A stretch of DNA of 64,000 bases from UBA1724 sp963632245 (GCA_963632245.1 CAVGTF010000001.1:10742-74741); one strand, 5' to 3'; positions 9,534 to 18,863 are shown, numbered from the stretch's first letter. Notes: generated by a model not told the origin, from the sequence alone. Program-made: numbers and translations.

Positions 9534-11456
9534 TCATGGCTTCTTCGAGACAGCTGCGCAGCGTCCCCAATCCGCCAGAAACGCCTCCAGCAAAAGGAAT
9601 AGAATCAGTGCCGCCAGGAAGGGCGTCCGGAGGCTCCGACCGCGGGAGGGGAGTCCGCCGAATGCCACTTCGCCGCCCGCCTCATCGTCCTGATGCATTA
9701 GGAGTGCCCGGTGAACATCCTCCACGGGGAGGTATCGGGGGACGGATTCGGGGACGGGCGTCCAGACCTCCGCCAGACGGCCAGCGTATTCCAGCAAACC
9801 GGGCTCCTGGAAGGCCTCGGGGGACACATCCTCCCAACCGTCGGGGGCCTCGCCGCAAGAGAGCCGAAGCCGTCCGGCGTCCTCCGACACCGCGCCCTCC
9901 AGGAGTTCTCGGCACAGCGGCACGAAGGAGCGCGACAGAGGGAAGTTGGAGTCCGCGGAGTGGAATCCGAAGGTAAAGAGGAGGCATTGTCCGCGTCCCA
10001 ACAGTCGTTTCACCAGGGCGGGATCGCCCTCCAGCGTGGAGAGCGCGACCTGTCCGTCGCCGGGCGCCAAGGAGATCTTCAGGTGCCGATGAATCGCGAA
10101 GAGATGGAGATCCGAGGGCTCCTGGGACGGGAAGAGATTCGCCAGCGGGCTCCCCGGTGGCAGATCGCCGATGCCCGTCCGACGGCTCACCACCTCACCA
10201 AGACCCTCCGGCGCCAAACCCGCATCCTGCAATTGCCGCCAGCCCAAGAGCGGCGCCACACCCGGCACCGATACCAGCACGCCACCGGATTCCACCCACG
10301 CCCGCAGGCGCAACAGTTCCTCGGGAAGCAGTCGTTCGGCGGTCCCCAGCAGCAGCACCGCGGAGACCTGTTCCAGATCCAGCAAGGGGAGGGATTCCAC
10401 GCCCAGAGTCTCTATGGCAAAGCGCGGGACGCTCTCCGGGGGCTCCGCCGTGAAGGCGGGCGTGCAGAAGAACGCCAGCTCCTCCCCCACCATGCCATCC
10501 TCCGGTCCCGGCACCACCGCCGCTAACTGCCGCGGCGCAGGAATCCGCGCCCAGAAGGGCCGCCGATCGTCAAAATCAAAGCCATCGACGGGCTCCAGAC
10601 GCAATTCGCCGCGGGCATCCTCTCCGGGCTCCACCAAGAAGACCGCCACCGCCTCGCCCTCAGCGGGCAATTCCAGCGGTTGACGCAATTCACGGCCACC
10701 TAGGGATAACACCGCCTCACGACTCACGGGCCCACTCCCCCAATGGCGCACCCGCGCCTGCACACGAAGACGCCCAGCCGCGGCACTGCGAACCTCCACG
10801 CGCAGGATGCCACAATTCTCTTCCACCGGCGACGGAGAGCCGTGGAGCACCAGCCGAGTCCCCGGAGGCAACGCGCCCTCCACGGCATCCCAATCACCCT
10901 CCTGAAAATCGCTAAAGATATGCAACTCCCGCCCCTCCACCGGATACCGCGAAAGCCACTCCGCGGCCGCCTCCAACGCCAAATCCACACGACCCGCACT
11001 CCAGCCACCAATCCACTCGGCATCCACGGGAGACTCCACCGGATGCGAACCAATCCCCCATGCCATACAATCGCCCTCCCCCACACACTCCCGTAACGCG
11101 CGATATTCCTCGACCAATGCCCCGCGATTTCCCCGCATGGACGCGGAGTCGTCTAAAAGGATCGCCACGCCGCGGCGGATCGAGGCATCCGCGGCATTGT
11201 CCGCAGAGGCCTTCGGAGGCAAGAAGGGCCCCGCTGCCAAAAGGCACAGCGTCGCCAATAGCGCCATTCGGACGACCATGAGGAGGACATCCTGCCAGCG
11301 CCGGCGTCCCTGCACGGAGGCGGGCGTGGGTCGCAGGAAGCGCAGTGTAGGGAATACGAGTCGTGGTGGCCGATCCCGTCCCAATAGATGAATCAGCAGT
11401 GGTGCGGCTGCCAGGGGCAACAGCCACAGGAACCCGGGATGCGCGAAGGCCAACAT
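9534..11456 (-). CDS. BatA-like membrane protein with von Willebrand A domain
   Basis: 640 residues. Residues 5-75 match the BatA N-terminal membrane domain: a first hydrophobic helix, then LIHLLGRDRPPRLVFPTLRFL, then a second helix (VLLMVVRMALLATLCLLAAGPFL). A VWA domain follows, with the metal-site motif DDSAS at 102-106. A long periplasmic region ends in a C-terminal membrane helix (FLAALILFLLLEAFLADW). Proteins of this kind occur with MoxR ATPases in Bacteroidetes and PVC bacteria, but no moxR or second bat gene is present here. It lies 18 bases downstream of the nucleosidase-like gene, on the same strand. Function beyond envelope-associated VWA protein is unknown. Confidence 0.75.
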   Translation of the reverse strand: MLAFAHPGFLWLLPLAAAPLLIHLLGRDRPPRLVFPTLRFLRPTPASVQGRRRWQDVLLMVVRMALLATLCLLAAGPFLPPKASADNAADASIRRGVAILLDDSASMRGNRGALVEEYRALRECVGEGDCMAWGIGSHPVESPVDAEWIGGWSAGRVDLALEAAAEWLSRYPVEGRELHIFSDFQEGDWDAVEGALPPGTRLVLHGSPSPVEENCGILRVEVRSAAAGRLRVQARVRHWGSGPVSREAVLSLGGRELRQPLELPAEGEAVAVFLVEPGEDARGELRLEPVDGFDFDDRRPFWARIPAPRQLAAVVPGPEDGMVGEELAFFCTPAFTAEPPESVPRFAIETLGVESLPLLDLEQVSAVLLLGTAERLLPEELLRLRAWVESGGVLVSVPGVAPLLGWRQLQDAGLAPEGLGEVVSRRTGIGDLPPGSPLANLFPSQEPSDLHLFAIHRHLKISLAPGDGQVALSTLEGDPALVKRLLGRGQCLLFTFGFHSADSNFPLSRSFVPLCRELLEGAVSEDAGRLRLSCGEAPDGWEDVSPEAFQEPGLLEYAGRLAEVWTPVPESVPRYLPVEDVHRALLMHQDDEAGGEVAFGGLPSRGRSLRTPFLAALILFLLLEAFLADWGRCAAVSKKP

Positions 11457-11474
11457 AGAGGAAGTGCCGGGACC

Positions 11475-12152
11475 TCAGCCCTCTTCCAGGGACGCCGCCA
11501 GCGCCGGCAAAAATTCGCCCATCTTGGCGTTGATGGCGGCAATATCCTTCAGGGTCTCCAGGAATTCGTCACCAGCGGAGACTCCGATATAATTGGAGAG
11601 GAGCCGGAGGACTCCCACGGGAATAGTGCGTCCCTGAATGCGCTCGGCCAGCCTGCAGAAGTGCACCACCGCGGGGCTCTCCATGTCCACGCCATCGGCG
11701 GCATTCTCAATCCGGTTGTCTGCGCGATAGTATTTGGCGTTGTCGAAAACATCGCCCGCCGCAATGCGACCGCTCAACAGCGGGTGATTCGGGAAGAATG
11801 CGGGCACATTTTTGCGCAGGGCGCGAAGGAATGCGGGATGGCAGTCCATCCAGCACTTCTCCGCGATCTCGGGCACGAATCCCAGTCCATCGGAGCCATA
11901 GAGTGGTGAGACATCGTAGTCGCTGTAGGCCACCTGGTCCACCACCATCATGCCGCCCAGGGGCTGTTCCCGGCGCAGCGCGCCGGCAGTCCCCCACACG
12001 AAGATTGCGTCGCAGCCATCCTGAAAGAGGAGCTTCGACACCGCGGCGCAGGCGGCGGTCTTTCCGGGGCCAAAGCCGGTGGCGCAGGGGATCCCGGCAG
12101 GAAGCCCCACGGCCTCCTCACGGGTGGGAATCAGGATGCCGATCTTCATCAC
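11475..12152 (-). CDS. MTA/SAH nucleosidase-like protein (PNP/UDP phosphorylase superfamily)
   Basis: 225 residues, the usual size for MTA/SAH nucleosidase or futalosine hydrolase. Features are the N-terminal MKIGILIPTREEAVGL (compare the EEA of MtnN), the glycine-rich GFGPGKTAAC, WGTAGAL, and VDMESPAVVHFC, equivalent to the MtnN ribose-binding DMEGAA segment but with Ser-Pro. The changed segment leaves the nucleoside uncertain: 5'-methylthioadenosine, S-adenosylhomocysteine and futalosine are all possible. A GAGAGGAGG ribosome site lies 11 bases before ATG 12152, and a second ATG follows directly. It sits between gpsA and the BatA-like gene on one strand. Confidence 0.7.
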   Translation of the reverse strand: MMKIGILIPTREEAVGLPAGIPCATGFGPGKTAACAAVSKLLFQDGCDAIFVWGTAGALRREQPLGGMMVVDQVAYSDYDVSPLYGSDGLGFVPEIAEKCWMDCHPAFLRALRKNVPAFFPNHPLLSGRIAAGDVFDNAKYYRADNRIENAADGVDMESPAVVHFCRLAERIQGRTIPVGVLRLLSNYIGVSAGDEFLETLKDIAAINAKMGEFLPALAASLEEG

Positions 12153-12192
12153 AGGAAATGCCTCCTCTCAAGAGCCCCGGGGAACACCCGCC

Positions 12193-13215
12193 TCAGCCGA
12201 ATTCATTCCAGGGAATCCGGACGGGCGCCCCCTGGTTGATGATCTCATCCAAATGCCGCAACAGCGGGAATTTGTTGAAATTCGCAGTGCCCAGTTCGTG
12301 GCGACGGCGTAGCGCCCGCGCGGCGCGGGTGATAATGGGGATGGACTCCAGGGTCATGCCGGGGAATTTGTCCAGTGCCTCGCGCACGGTGAGTCCCTCA
12401 CCCAACGCCTCACCCAACTTCCGGTTACGGCCGGAGTTAATGGTCACATACAGGTCGCTGGTGGCGTAGATCACGCTGTCGGTCTGTCCCCCCAGCAGAT
12501 GCACCAGTCGGAGCATCTCCCGGACTGCCTGTCCGAAAAGCGATGCCTGCGGATTGCTCAGGGACACGCCCTGGCTCTTCGCCAGACCAATGGCCAGCGC
12601 CACGCCCACGGCATACGCATTCTTCATGGCAACGGAACACTCGATGCCCACCACGTCCTGGGAGGGCTGGATGTGATAGTAAGTGGTGATGAACTGGTTC
12701 TTCAGCCAGTAGAGGGTATCCAGATTCTCGCCGCACAGCGCCACGGAGGTATGCATCCGCTGGCAGAGCTCCTGACTGATGCAGGGACCGCCAATGGAGT
12801 TGATGCAGAGGCGCCGGCCCTTCAGAGCCGGATGACGATTGTACGCCACGGAAATGGGAATCAGGCTGCCATCCGGCTCGTCCTCCAGGCCCTTCGTCAC
12901 CGAAAGCACCACCAGATCCTCCGGAATCCGGGAAAGGACCTCCTTGGCAAACCAGTCAATGCCGAAGGAGGGCACGCCCGCCACCAGCACCTGCGCGCCC
13001 GACAGCGCCTGGCCCAGCTCCTCGAAGTAGTAGGCCGTCACCCGGGGCGGGAGATTCATGCCCAGACGTGGATGGAAGTTGTCCTGGCGGATGCGCGCGA
13101 TGGTCTCCTTGTCGTACGGAGTACCCACCAGACGGATCTCATGGCCATTGTCCGAGGCGGGGAAGCACATGGCCGAACCCATCATGCCGGCGCCCACTAT
13201 GGTGATGATGCTCAT
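12193..13215 (-). CDS. gpsA: Glycerol-3-phosphate dehydrogenase, NAD(P)-dependent
   Basis: 340 residues. It reduces dihydroxyacetone phosphate to glycerol-3-phosphate for phospholipid synthesis. Evidence is the N-terminal Rossmann motif IVGAGMMGSAM, SVTKGLE, the conserved Lys in VAMKNAYAVGVA, and a C-terminal all-helical domain of normal size. The start at 13215 is chosen because AAGGA lies 8 bases upstream and the protein then begins directly with the nucleotide-binding strand (MSIITIVGAG); the longer frame to 13257 adds an unrelated leader. The first Gly-x-Gly-x-x-Gly position is Gly-Ala-Gly-Met-Met-Gly, as in other GpsA proteins. Confidence 0.85.
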   Translation of the reverse strand: MSIITIVGAGMMGSAMCFPASDNGHEIRLVGTPYDKETIARIRQDNFHPRLGMNLPPRVTAYYFEELGQALSGAQVLVAGVPSFGIDWFAKEVLSRIPEDLVVLSVTKGLEDEPDGSLIPISVAYNRHPALKGRRLCINSIGGPCISQELCQRMHTSVALCGENLDTLYWLKNQFITTYYHIQPSQDVVGIECSVAMKNAYAVGVALAIGLAKSQGVSLSNPQASLFGQAVREMLRLVHLLGGQTDSVIYATSDLYVTINSGRNRKLGEALGEGLTVREALDKFPGMTLESIPIITRAARALRRRHELGTANFNKFPLLRHLDEIINQGAPVRIPWNEFG

Positions 13216-13298
13216 AGAATTCCTTAGAAAGTGTGTGTAGCAGGCAGACTCCGCCACCCGCAGAAAAACAGCCTAGTCTCCCCCCACGGAAAAACAAA

Positions 13299-13333
13299 CG
13301 GCATAAGATAAACCCCCACACGGGAATTTACAG
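13299..13333 (-). promoter_or_regulatory. Likely gpsA promoter
   Basis: Minus strand: TATCTT followed by ATGCCG, the same -10 plus discriminator seen before aroF. A weak CTGTAA -35 candidate lies 17 bases upstream. The gpsA ATG is about 85 bases downstream. Confidence 0.45.
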
Positions 13334-13334
13334 T

Positions 13335-13664
13335 ACGCAACGCGTAGCGGCACCGCACGCACGCGCCGCGCGCCGCCAGAGCGCCGTAAGTACTTAGTAA
13401 TTAGTGATTAGTGGCTAGTTATAAGGTGCCGCAGGCACCCTTCCGCGGCGTCATCGCCGCGGTACTAGCATACCGCCGCACGGACGGCGGAAGAGCCGCG
13501 CAGCGACCAACTAACTAACGGCTAACAGCTAACCACTAACAACTTCCGCGGCGACCGCCGCGGCATCAGCGCACGCGCCGGTAAATTCCGGCGCGGGGTT
13601 TCGCCAGCGCGAAACCCTGGCCTAACTTCCTCCTTCCTCCTTTCTCCTTCCTCCTTTTTCCCCA
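13335..13664. repeat. Modular palindromic intergenic repeat
   Basis: No gene. On the plus strand the modules read: TTAGTGATTAGTGGCTAG, GGTGCCGCAGGCACC hairpin, CCGCGGCG-TCAT-CGCCGCGG, CCGCCG-CACGGA-CGGCGG, GAAGAGCCGCGCAGCGACC, CTAACGGCTAACAGCTAACC, CCGCGGCG-AC-CGCCGCGG, CGCGCCGG-TAAATT-CCGGCGCG, GGGTTTCGC-CAGC-GCGAAACCC, then CCTAACTTCCTCCTTCCTCC and a T-rich end next to the pseudouridine synthase start. This is the most complete example of the element in the window. Confidence 0.85.
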
Positions 13665-13685
13665 ATGCTTCTCCCCTTTCTTCCC

Positions 13686-14696
13686 ATGGAGCGGACCGTC
13701 GAGGTCCAAATTCCCGCCGAGGAGTCGGGGAATTGTCTTTTGGATTTTCTGGAGCGCCGCTACAACTATTTGGACCGCGCACAATGGCATGGCGAGATCG
13801 CCCGCGGGAATCTCTTTCTGGATGGCGTGGTCGCTTTTGACGAGACGCTTCTCCGGGGCGGAGAGCGGCTCTTCTTTCAGGCGGGGGATCTCCCGGAGCA
13901 GGATGTCTCCTTCGATGTGCATGTCCTCCAGGAAACCGACGACTTCCTCCTGATCAACAAACCCGGAAATCTCCCCTGCCACCCCGCAGGACGCTTCTTC
14001 AACCACACTCTCTGGGCGTGGCTCCGACAAGCGAAGGGGCAGCAGGGAATCCACTTCGTCAACCGGCTGGACCGCGAGACCTCCGGCATCGTCCTGGTAG
14101 GAAAGAACCCGCGCTTTGCCGCAACGGCCGCGAAACTCCTGCACTCCCTGGGCATCGAGGCACACAAGAAGTATCTCTGCATGGTCCATGGACGACCCGC
14201 CTGGAAGACCCTCTTCGCCAACGGGTGGCTCATGAAAGACCCGCACTCCCCCGTGGAAAAGAAAAAGTGCTTCCGCCCCATCCTCAATGACGGCGATTCC
14301 GATCTGGTGGAACTCCCCGAAGACCCCGAGGCCGCCACCGCACAAACCGATTTCACCGTCCACGGATCCTATCGCCTCGCCCCACAAAAAGACGGCACGC
14401 CACCACACTTCCTCCCAGATCCCTCCGGGCCCTTCACACTCCTGGAAGCCGGACTCCATACCGGACGGACACACCAAATCCGAGCCACTCTCTGCTCCCT
14501 CGGATTCCCCATCGTGGGAGATAAACTCTACGGAGTCGACGACACGATCTTCCTACGCTTCGCAACCAGCACCCTCACGCCCGAAGACTGGAAACGACTC
14601 GTCCTGCCTACACAGGCACTCCATGCATGGAAACTCTCCCTCCCTAGACTCCATATCAACGCCACCGCCCCCGCACCCTTCCTGGAAAATCCGTAA
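13686..14696 (+). CDS. RluA/RluD-family pseudouridine synthase
   Basis: 336 residues. It isomerises uridine in rRNA or tRNA. The catalytic motif HFVNRLDRETSGIVLV (Asp nucleophile in RLD) is near residue 118, and HKKYLCMVHG, GLHTGRTHQIRATL and FPIVGDKLYG follow, all typical of the RluA class. The N-terminus (EVQIPAEESGNCLLDFLERRY) resembles the S4-type lead-in of RluD. An ATG at 13665 is the alternative start. I chose 13686 because the upstream pyrimidine tail runs to it, as with other genes here; neither start has a Shine-Dalgarno sequence. The exact RNA target cannot be told from sequence. Confidence 0.88.
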   Translation: MERTVEVQIPAEESGNCLLDFLERRYNYLDRAQWHGEIARGNLFLDGVVAFDETLLRGGERLFFQAGDLPEQDVSFDVHVLQETDDFLLINKPGNLPCHPAGRFFNHTLWAWLRQAKGQQGIHFVNRLDRETSGIVLVGKNPRFAATAAKLLHSLGIEAHKKYLCMVHGRPAWKTLFANGWLMKDPHSPVEKKKCFRPILNDGDSDLVELPEDPEAATAQTDFTVHGSYRLAPQKDGTPPHFLPDPSGPFTLLEAGLHTGRTHQIRATLCSLGFPIVGDKLYGVDDTIFLRFATSTLTPEDWKRLVLPTQALHAWKLSLPRLHINATAPAPFLENP

Positions 14697-14894
14697 CATT
14701 ACGGTAGCCTCAACACTTGTTTATAGAGGGCGGGCCCCCAGTCCTTTGGATATCCCCCCGCCTAGCTTCTTCCGCCTACGGCGGCACTAGCGCGCCACAT
14801 TGGGCGGCCTCAGTGCACGCGCCGGCAACCGGCGCGGGGTTTCGCCTACGACCCCCTGACCTAACTTCCTCCTTCCTCCCTCCTCCTTTTCCCC
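14697..14894. repeat. Short composite of repeat modules
   Basis: 198 bases between two convergent genes. It holds CCCCCAGTCCTTTGGATATC (the GGGGGCGTGCCCCC-type module, partial), TTCTTCCGCCTACGGCGG, CGCGCCGGCAACCGGCGCG, GGGTTTCGC, CCTAACTTCC and a CTTCCTCC tail that ends within about 10 bases of the stop codon of the ATPase gene. No terminator with a T-tract was found. Confidence 0.8.
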
Positions 14895-16169
14895 TTAATT
14901 CTTCAGACAGCCCACGGGGACCACGCAGACACCGTCCTTGCGGCAGTAAGCGTAGTCTCCTATGCCGGTGAGGACCATCTGGAAAGAGGGAGCAGGCATC
15001 TTAGTGGTATCCAGCTTAGATGCCAATCGCGAAAGTGTGGCGGCGCCCTCCTCGATGGCGCTGTCGCCCCCCAGCTTGATTTCCACGAGACCGTAGGAGC
15101 CATTGCGCAGATGAACCACCGCGTCGCATTCCAGCCCCGCAGCGTCCCGGTAATGATGGACCGTCCCGTCGTTGGCTTCGGCGAATACCCGCAGATCCCG
15201 GATGCAAAGTGTCTCGAAGAGCAATCCAAAAGTATGGAGATCATTCAACAAATCCTTCGGTCCCAGTCCTAAAGCGGCGGTGGCAATAGAGGGATCGGTG
15301 AAATATCGCGTCTCCGCGGTGCGGATAGCGGTCTTTGAGCGGAGATTCGGATTCCAGGCAGGGAGGTCCTCCACCACAAAAATCCGCTTCAGGGCATCCA
15401 CATATCCGGATACCGTCTCTAGAGACAGCGGCTTTTCACCACCCTCCACCATATCCTCGCCGATCACGCGACAGCTCGCCTGACTTCCCTGGTGACGCGC
15501 ATACGACCGCAGAAAACGCCGGACACGCTCCGGCGACCGTGCCACGCCGTCCACTCGGGAGGCATCCGTATTCGCCACCGCATCGCAATAATCGAAGGCC
15601 TGGTCTAGCGCAATTCGATCGGAAAGCGTAGTCGCACGAGGCCATCCACCCCGGCATGTCAGAAACGCCAAGCGCTCCAAATCCAGCTTGCCGTGGGCAC
15701 TCACCTCCCCAGACGACGCAAAGAGTTCCCGCAGACTGACCGCGCCATTGGACTCTCCAGATTCAAAGAGGCTCATGGGGCGCATCCGCAGCCACGCAAA
15801 ACGCCCCGTCCCCGTATGGAGGATCTGTTCCCGGGACGCCGGCACTGCGGAGCCCGTCAGGATGAACTGCCCCAGCTCCTCCCGGTGGTCTACCTCAAAG
15901 CGTACCGCATCCCACAACCGCGGCGCAATCTGCCACTCGTCCAGCAAACGAGGTGCCGCTCCCTGCAGGAGCATTTTCGGATTCAGCTCTGAAAGTTCTA
16001 GATACTGCCGGACCTTCCCTGGATCCGCCATATACAGCACACTGCCCGCTACCTGCTCCGCCGTGGTCGTCTTGCCACACCACTTCGCACCCTCAATCAA
16101 TACCGCCCCCTTCCCCAATAACTTCCGCTGCAACAACTCGTCCGCAACACGCTTCCTGTAATTTTTCAT
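14895..16169 (-). CDS. DUF4143-type AAA ATPase
   Basis: 424 residues. The N-terminal AAA_14 domain has a variant Walker A, GAKWCGKTTTAEQ (residues 27-39), the Walker B-like RLLDEWQ, and the sensor-type FILTGSAVP. A C-terminal DUF4143 domain contains the nuclease-like segment ECDAVVHLRNGSYGLVEIKLG, with Asp, Glu and Lys spaced as in PD-(D/E)xK folds. These proteins are common, often multicopy, and of unknown function; a role linked to mobile DNA or toxin-antitoxin behaviour has been suggested for some. It stands alone between repeats, with a 23-bp tandem repeat about 80 bases before its start. Confidence 0.85.
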   Translation of the reverse strand: MKNYRKRVADELLQRKLLGKGAVLIEGAKWCGKTTTAEQVAGSVLYMADPGKVRQYLELSELNPKMLLQGAAPRLLDEWQIAPRLWDAVRFEVDHREELGQFILTGSAVPASREQILHTGTGRFAWLRMRPMSLFESGESNGAVSLRELFASSGEVSAHGKLDLERLAFLTCRGGWPRATTLSDRIALDQAFDYCDAVANTDASRVDGVARSPERVRRFLRSYARHQGSQASCRVIGEDMVEGGEKPLSLETVSGYVDALKRIFVVEDLPAWNPNLRSKTAIRTAETRYFTDPSIATAALGLGPKDLLNDLHTFGLLFETLCIRDLRVFAEANDGTVHHYRDAAGLECDAVVHLRNGSYGLVEIKLGGDSAIEEGAATLSRLASKLDTTKMPAPSFQMVLTGIGDYAYCRKDGVCVVPVGCLKN

Positions 16170-16246
16170 GGTATCAAAGCCTCCAAAATGACTCCCTCTC
16201 TAACACATCCCGTACCATAACACCTTCCCCGAAAATTCCGCCTCGA

Positions 16247-16355
16247 TTCGGCAATTTGTAGACTTTCCATTCGGCAATTTGTAGACTTTCCATTCGGCAA
16301 TTTGTGGGATTTCCATTCGGCAATTTGTGGGATTTCCATTCGGCAATTTGTGGAA
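16247..16355. repeat. 23-bp tandem repeat upstream of the DUF4143 gene
   Basis: About 4.7 head-to-tail copies of a 23-base unit beginning TTCGGCAATTTGT and ending TTTCCA. Two subtypes alternate in blocks: copies 1-2 carry TAGAC and copies 3-4 carry GGGAT after the shared TTTG. No spacers are present, so it is not a CRISPR array. On the minus strand the unit has no stop codon in any frame, but the start codon of the ATPase is downstream and no coding role is supported. Confidence 0.9.
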
Positions 16356-16387
16356 TCCCTGCCCCCTCTGGTTGTTCTGCAGCGCGC

Positions 16388-17160
16388 ACTTACCACCGGA
16401 GCGGGCTTACCTAGCGTAAGTTTCGCAGGAAGATCTCCAAAGGACGGATGGCTGCCGCCCCCGAACCCCCGCTTTGCCGGGTAAAAGGGAGAAAGTAGTA
16501 GGGAAGAGGTTTATTCGGTGCCTGCGGCGCTCTTCCGCCTACCGGCGGTACCAATACCGGGCCTAGGGGCTAGCGCAAGGGCGGCATCTGGGTGTAAGGG
16601 CAAAGGGGGTGCGGGGGGCGTGCCCCCAGTCCTTTGGATATCCCCCCGTCCAGCTTCTTCCGCCTACCGGCGGCACGGCACTTCCCCCATACAAACACCT
16701 ACTGCGGCCCTAGAGTATTCGGGGGGGTGCGGGGGGCGTGCCCCCAGTCCTTTGGATATCCCCCCGTCTAGCTTCTTCCGCCTACCGGCGACACGGCACT
16801 TCCCCCATACAAGCACCTACTGCGCCCCTAGAGTATTCTGGGGGGTGCGGGGGGCGTGCCCCCAGTCCTTTGGATATCCCCCCCTACCTTCTTCCGCCTA
16901 CCGGCGGTACGGCACTAGCCCCCATACAAGCACCTACTGCGGCCCTAGAGTATTCGGGGGGTGCGGGGGGCGTGCCCCCAGTCCTTTGGATATCCCCCCC
17001 GTCCAGCTTCTTCCGCCTACCGGCGGCACCAATGCCGGCCCCCCACATTGCACATTACACATTGCGCATTGCGCGCCAATATGGGCGCGCCAGCGTTTTG
17101 GCGGCACGCAGTGGCGCCAAGGCCCACTGCAGAGTGGCCACAACTCCTAATTCCTCATTC
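16388..17160. repeat. Intergenic repeat array with four 118-bp tandem units
   Basis: No gene. From 16611 to about 17080 a unit recurs at offsets of 118, 118 and 116 bases. Each unit holds GCGGGGGGCGTGCCCCC, AGTCCTTTGGATATCCCCCC, CTTCTTCCGCCTACCGGCGG, a CCCCATACAAGCACCTACTG word and TAGAGTATTC. Before the array are the related CCAAAGGACGG..GGCTGCCGCCC module (about 16435) and GTAGTAGGGAAGAGGTTTAT. After it are ATTGCACATTACACATTGCG and a CCACTGCAGAGTGG palindrome followed by CAACTCCTAATTCCTCATTC, which ends at the stop codon of the lipoprotein gene. Confidence 0.85.
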
Positions 17161-18618
17161 TCAATAGGTTACCACCTTCGCCACCATCGTGGTATTGGGG
17201 GTGAACTTACGGATCCAGACGATGGTATTTCCCTGTGGAAGATCGAGGTGTAGGACCTCCTGGACGCCGTTATTCTCGGCCAGAACAGCCAGTTTTCCAT
17301 CGGCGGGGCGATCCACGCGTTGCATCCAGACATATTTCGGGAGAGTGATCCAGGAGCGCAGATCCGCGGCGGTAGTCGAGATCGCCCAGGCGGCGGCGGC
17401 CATCTGCGCGAGCTCGGCGGCCATCTGCGCGGAGTAGTTATCGCCAGCGGAATCCGCCGCGATCCCCAGGGCGACCTGTGCAGCCACCTTCGTCGTCGCA
17501 CGAGCGATCTCCCGCGGGAGCGCGCCCTTCATATACACATTGTACTCCGTGCGGATCAACCGATCCACATCCTGAAGGAGGGTCACGGGCAGCCTCTTCT
17601 GCTCCTGACAGACCACGGAGTATACCGCCGCGGAGGAATTTTCCTGCAGGAGCGGCAATGCCATTCCGGCGTAGGGCGCGTAGGCGCCGATGCCGGGCAA
17701 GAGTACCAGCGGCAGATCGATGCGGCGTTCCACGCGGTCGGGGCAGAGCCCGTCCTCCACGTAGATCCATACCTGATCGCGGGGACGCACGCCCTTGTCC
17801 GACTCCTGGAAATCCCGCTTCACAACGGGGTTATCGGGCCGCAATCCCGCGGCATCCCGCAGAAAATCCCGTCCGCCATCCCCCTGGATCCACCGGAAGA
17901 CCCCGCAGAAATGGGCGAGATAGGCGTTGGCGTAATCGGCGGTAGCCAGCCGCGAGAGATCCACTGCCTCGGGATCATAGGAGAGCTCCGACTTCACCGT
18001 CGCCAAGAAATCGTCATCCGCAAGAACCGTCTGGGTACTCTGCTTGACATCCAATCCCTCCACGCGCTCCTTCTCGGGCACCTCCGACAACTCCCGCGAC
18101 AACTCCTCCTCCGCATCCGCCAACGCCTTCCGGCGCTCGAAGAGCCAATTCTCCTGGTGTTCCGCAGCGCGATTCAGCTCCGTGCGCGTGGCCGCAAAAT
18201 TCCCCATTGCGGAATACTCCAGCGCCTTGTAGAGGCAGCAGAAGATCCGGTCCTGCCCATATCCCTGATAGGGAAACGACAGATCATTGCCCAGCATTCC
18301 CCGCACTTCCTGAATCCCACGGGTCAACGCCGACGCGCCGTCATTGGCCAAGAAGACATCCTCCGCCAAATCCAGCTGCGAGACCGCATCCCCCGAGGCC
18401 CCCGCCGCCATATACGCATTGCCCGCCAACAACCGCCACAAGAGCTGATCGCGATTGCCGCGATCCGCCTCCCGCACCATCGTCGATGCCGCGCCATCAT
18501 ACCGCCCCGCCTTCATCTGGAGCTCGTAGCTCAGCAAATTGGCATTCGTACTCCGGCAGCCCGCCAGCAGGAAGGCGGAGGCGCACAGTCCCAGAAGGAG
18601 ATAAGATGCGATACGCAT
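17161..18618 (-). CDS. Large outer-membrane-type lipoprotein (COG3014-like)
   Basis: 485 residues with a lipoprotein signal: basic start, hydrophobic helix and lipobox LLAGC with Cys21. The next residues (RSTN) contain no Asp at +2, consistent with outer-membrane sorting. Residues 25-200 contain alpha-helical, TPR-like segments (YDGAASTMVREADRGNRDQLLW, NFAATRTELNRAAEHQ). The later LRPDNPVVKRDFQES.. and RIDLPLVLLPG stretches resemble the COG3014 family of uncharacterised lipoproteins. The function is unknown. It is transcribed away from tig; the shared 245-base gap holds both promoters. Confidence 0.7.
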   Translation of the reverse strand: MRIASYLLLGLCASAFLLAGCRSTNANLLSYELQMKAGRYDGAASTMVREADRGNRDQLLWRLLAGNAYMAAGASGDAVSQLDLAEDVFLANDGASALTRGIQEVRGMLGNDLSFPYQGYGQDRIFCCLYKALEYSAMGNFAATRTELNRAAEHQENWLFERRKALADAEEELSRELSEVPEKERVEGLDVKQSTQTVLADDDFLATVKSELSYDPEAVDLSRLATADYANAYLAHFCGVFRWIQGDGGRDFLRDAAGLRPDNPVVKRDFQESDKGVRPRDQVWIYVEDGLCPDRVERRIDLPLVLLPGIGAYAPYAGMALPLLQENSSAAVYSVVCQEQKRLPVTLLQDVDRLIRTEYNVYMKGALPREIARATTKVAAQVALGIAADSAGDNYSAQMAAELAQMAAAAWAISTTAADLRSWITLPKYVWMQRVDRPADGKLAVLAENNGVQEVLHLDLPQGNTIVWIRKFTPNTTMVAKVVTY

Positions 18619-18765
18619 GGTGCGAGAAGCAAGAGGTGATTGTTTCGGGGTCTGCCGGAGGGAGGGAGGGGGGTGATGCGGAGTCGCCGGCTTTTTGCTA
18701 ACTATAAGGCGGCGTGAGAAATGCGGAAAGCGTGGGGAAAGGAATGCGAAGGGCTTTCGGGAGAT

Positions 18766-18776
18766 TATAGTATGCC
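18766..18776 (+). promoter_or_regulatory. Likely promoter element for tig
   Basis: TATAGT directly followed by ATGCC, the same -10 plus discriminator pattern as aroF, gpsA and the MATE gene. No convincing -35 box is seen. The tig GTG is 88 bases downstream. Confidence 0.4.
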
Positions 18777-18863
18777 ACTCTCCGCCCGGCCTCCTGCCGA
18801 ACGATCGGCGGAGTGCATTCTATAGCAACAAGCTCTTTTTCCTTACTGAAGGAGTTTTTCACC

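Noticed and set aside
16166..16396. Short frame with a repetitive peptide over the 23-bp repeats
   Set aside because: Any frame of this stop-free repeat is open; there is no ribosome site and the repeats precede the ATPase start.
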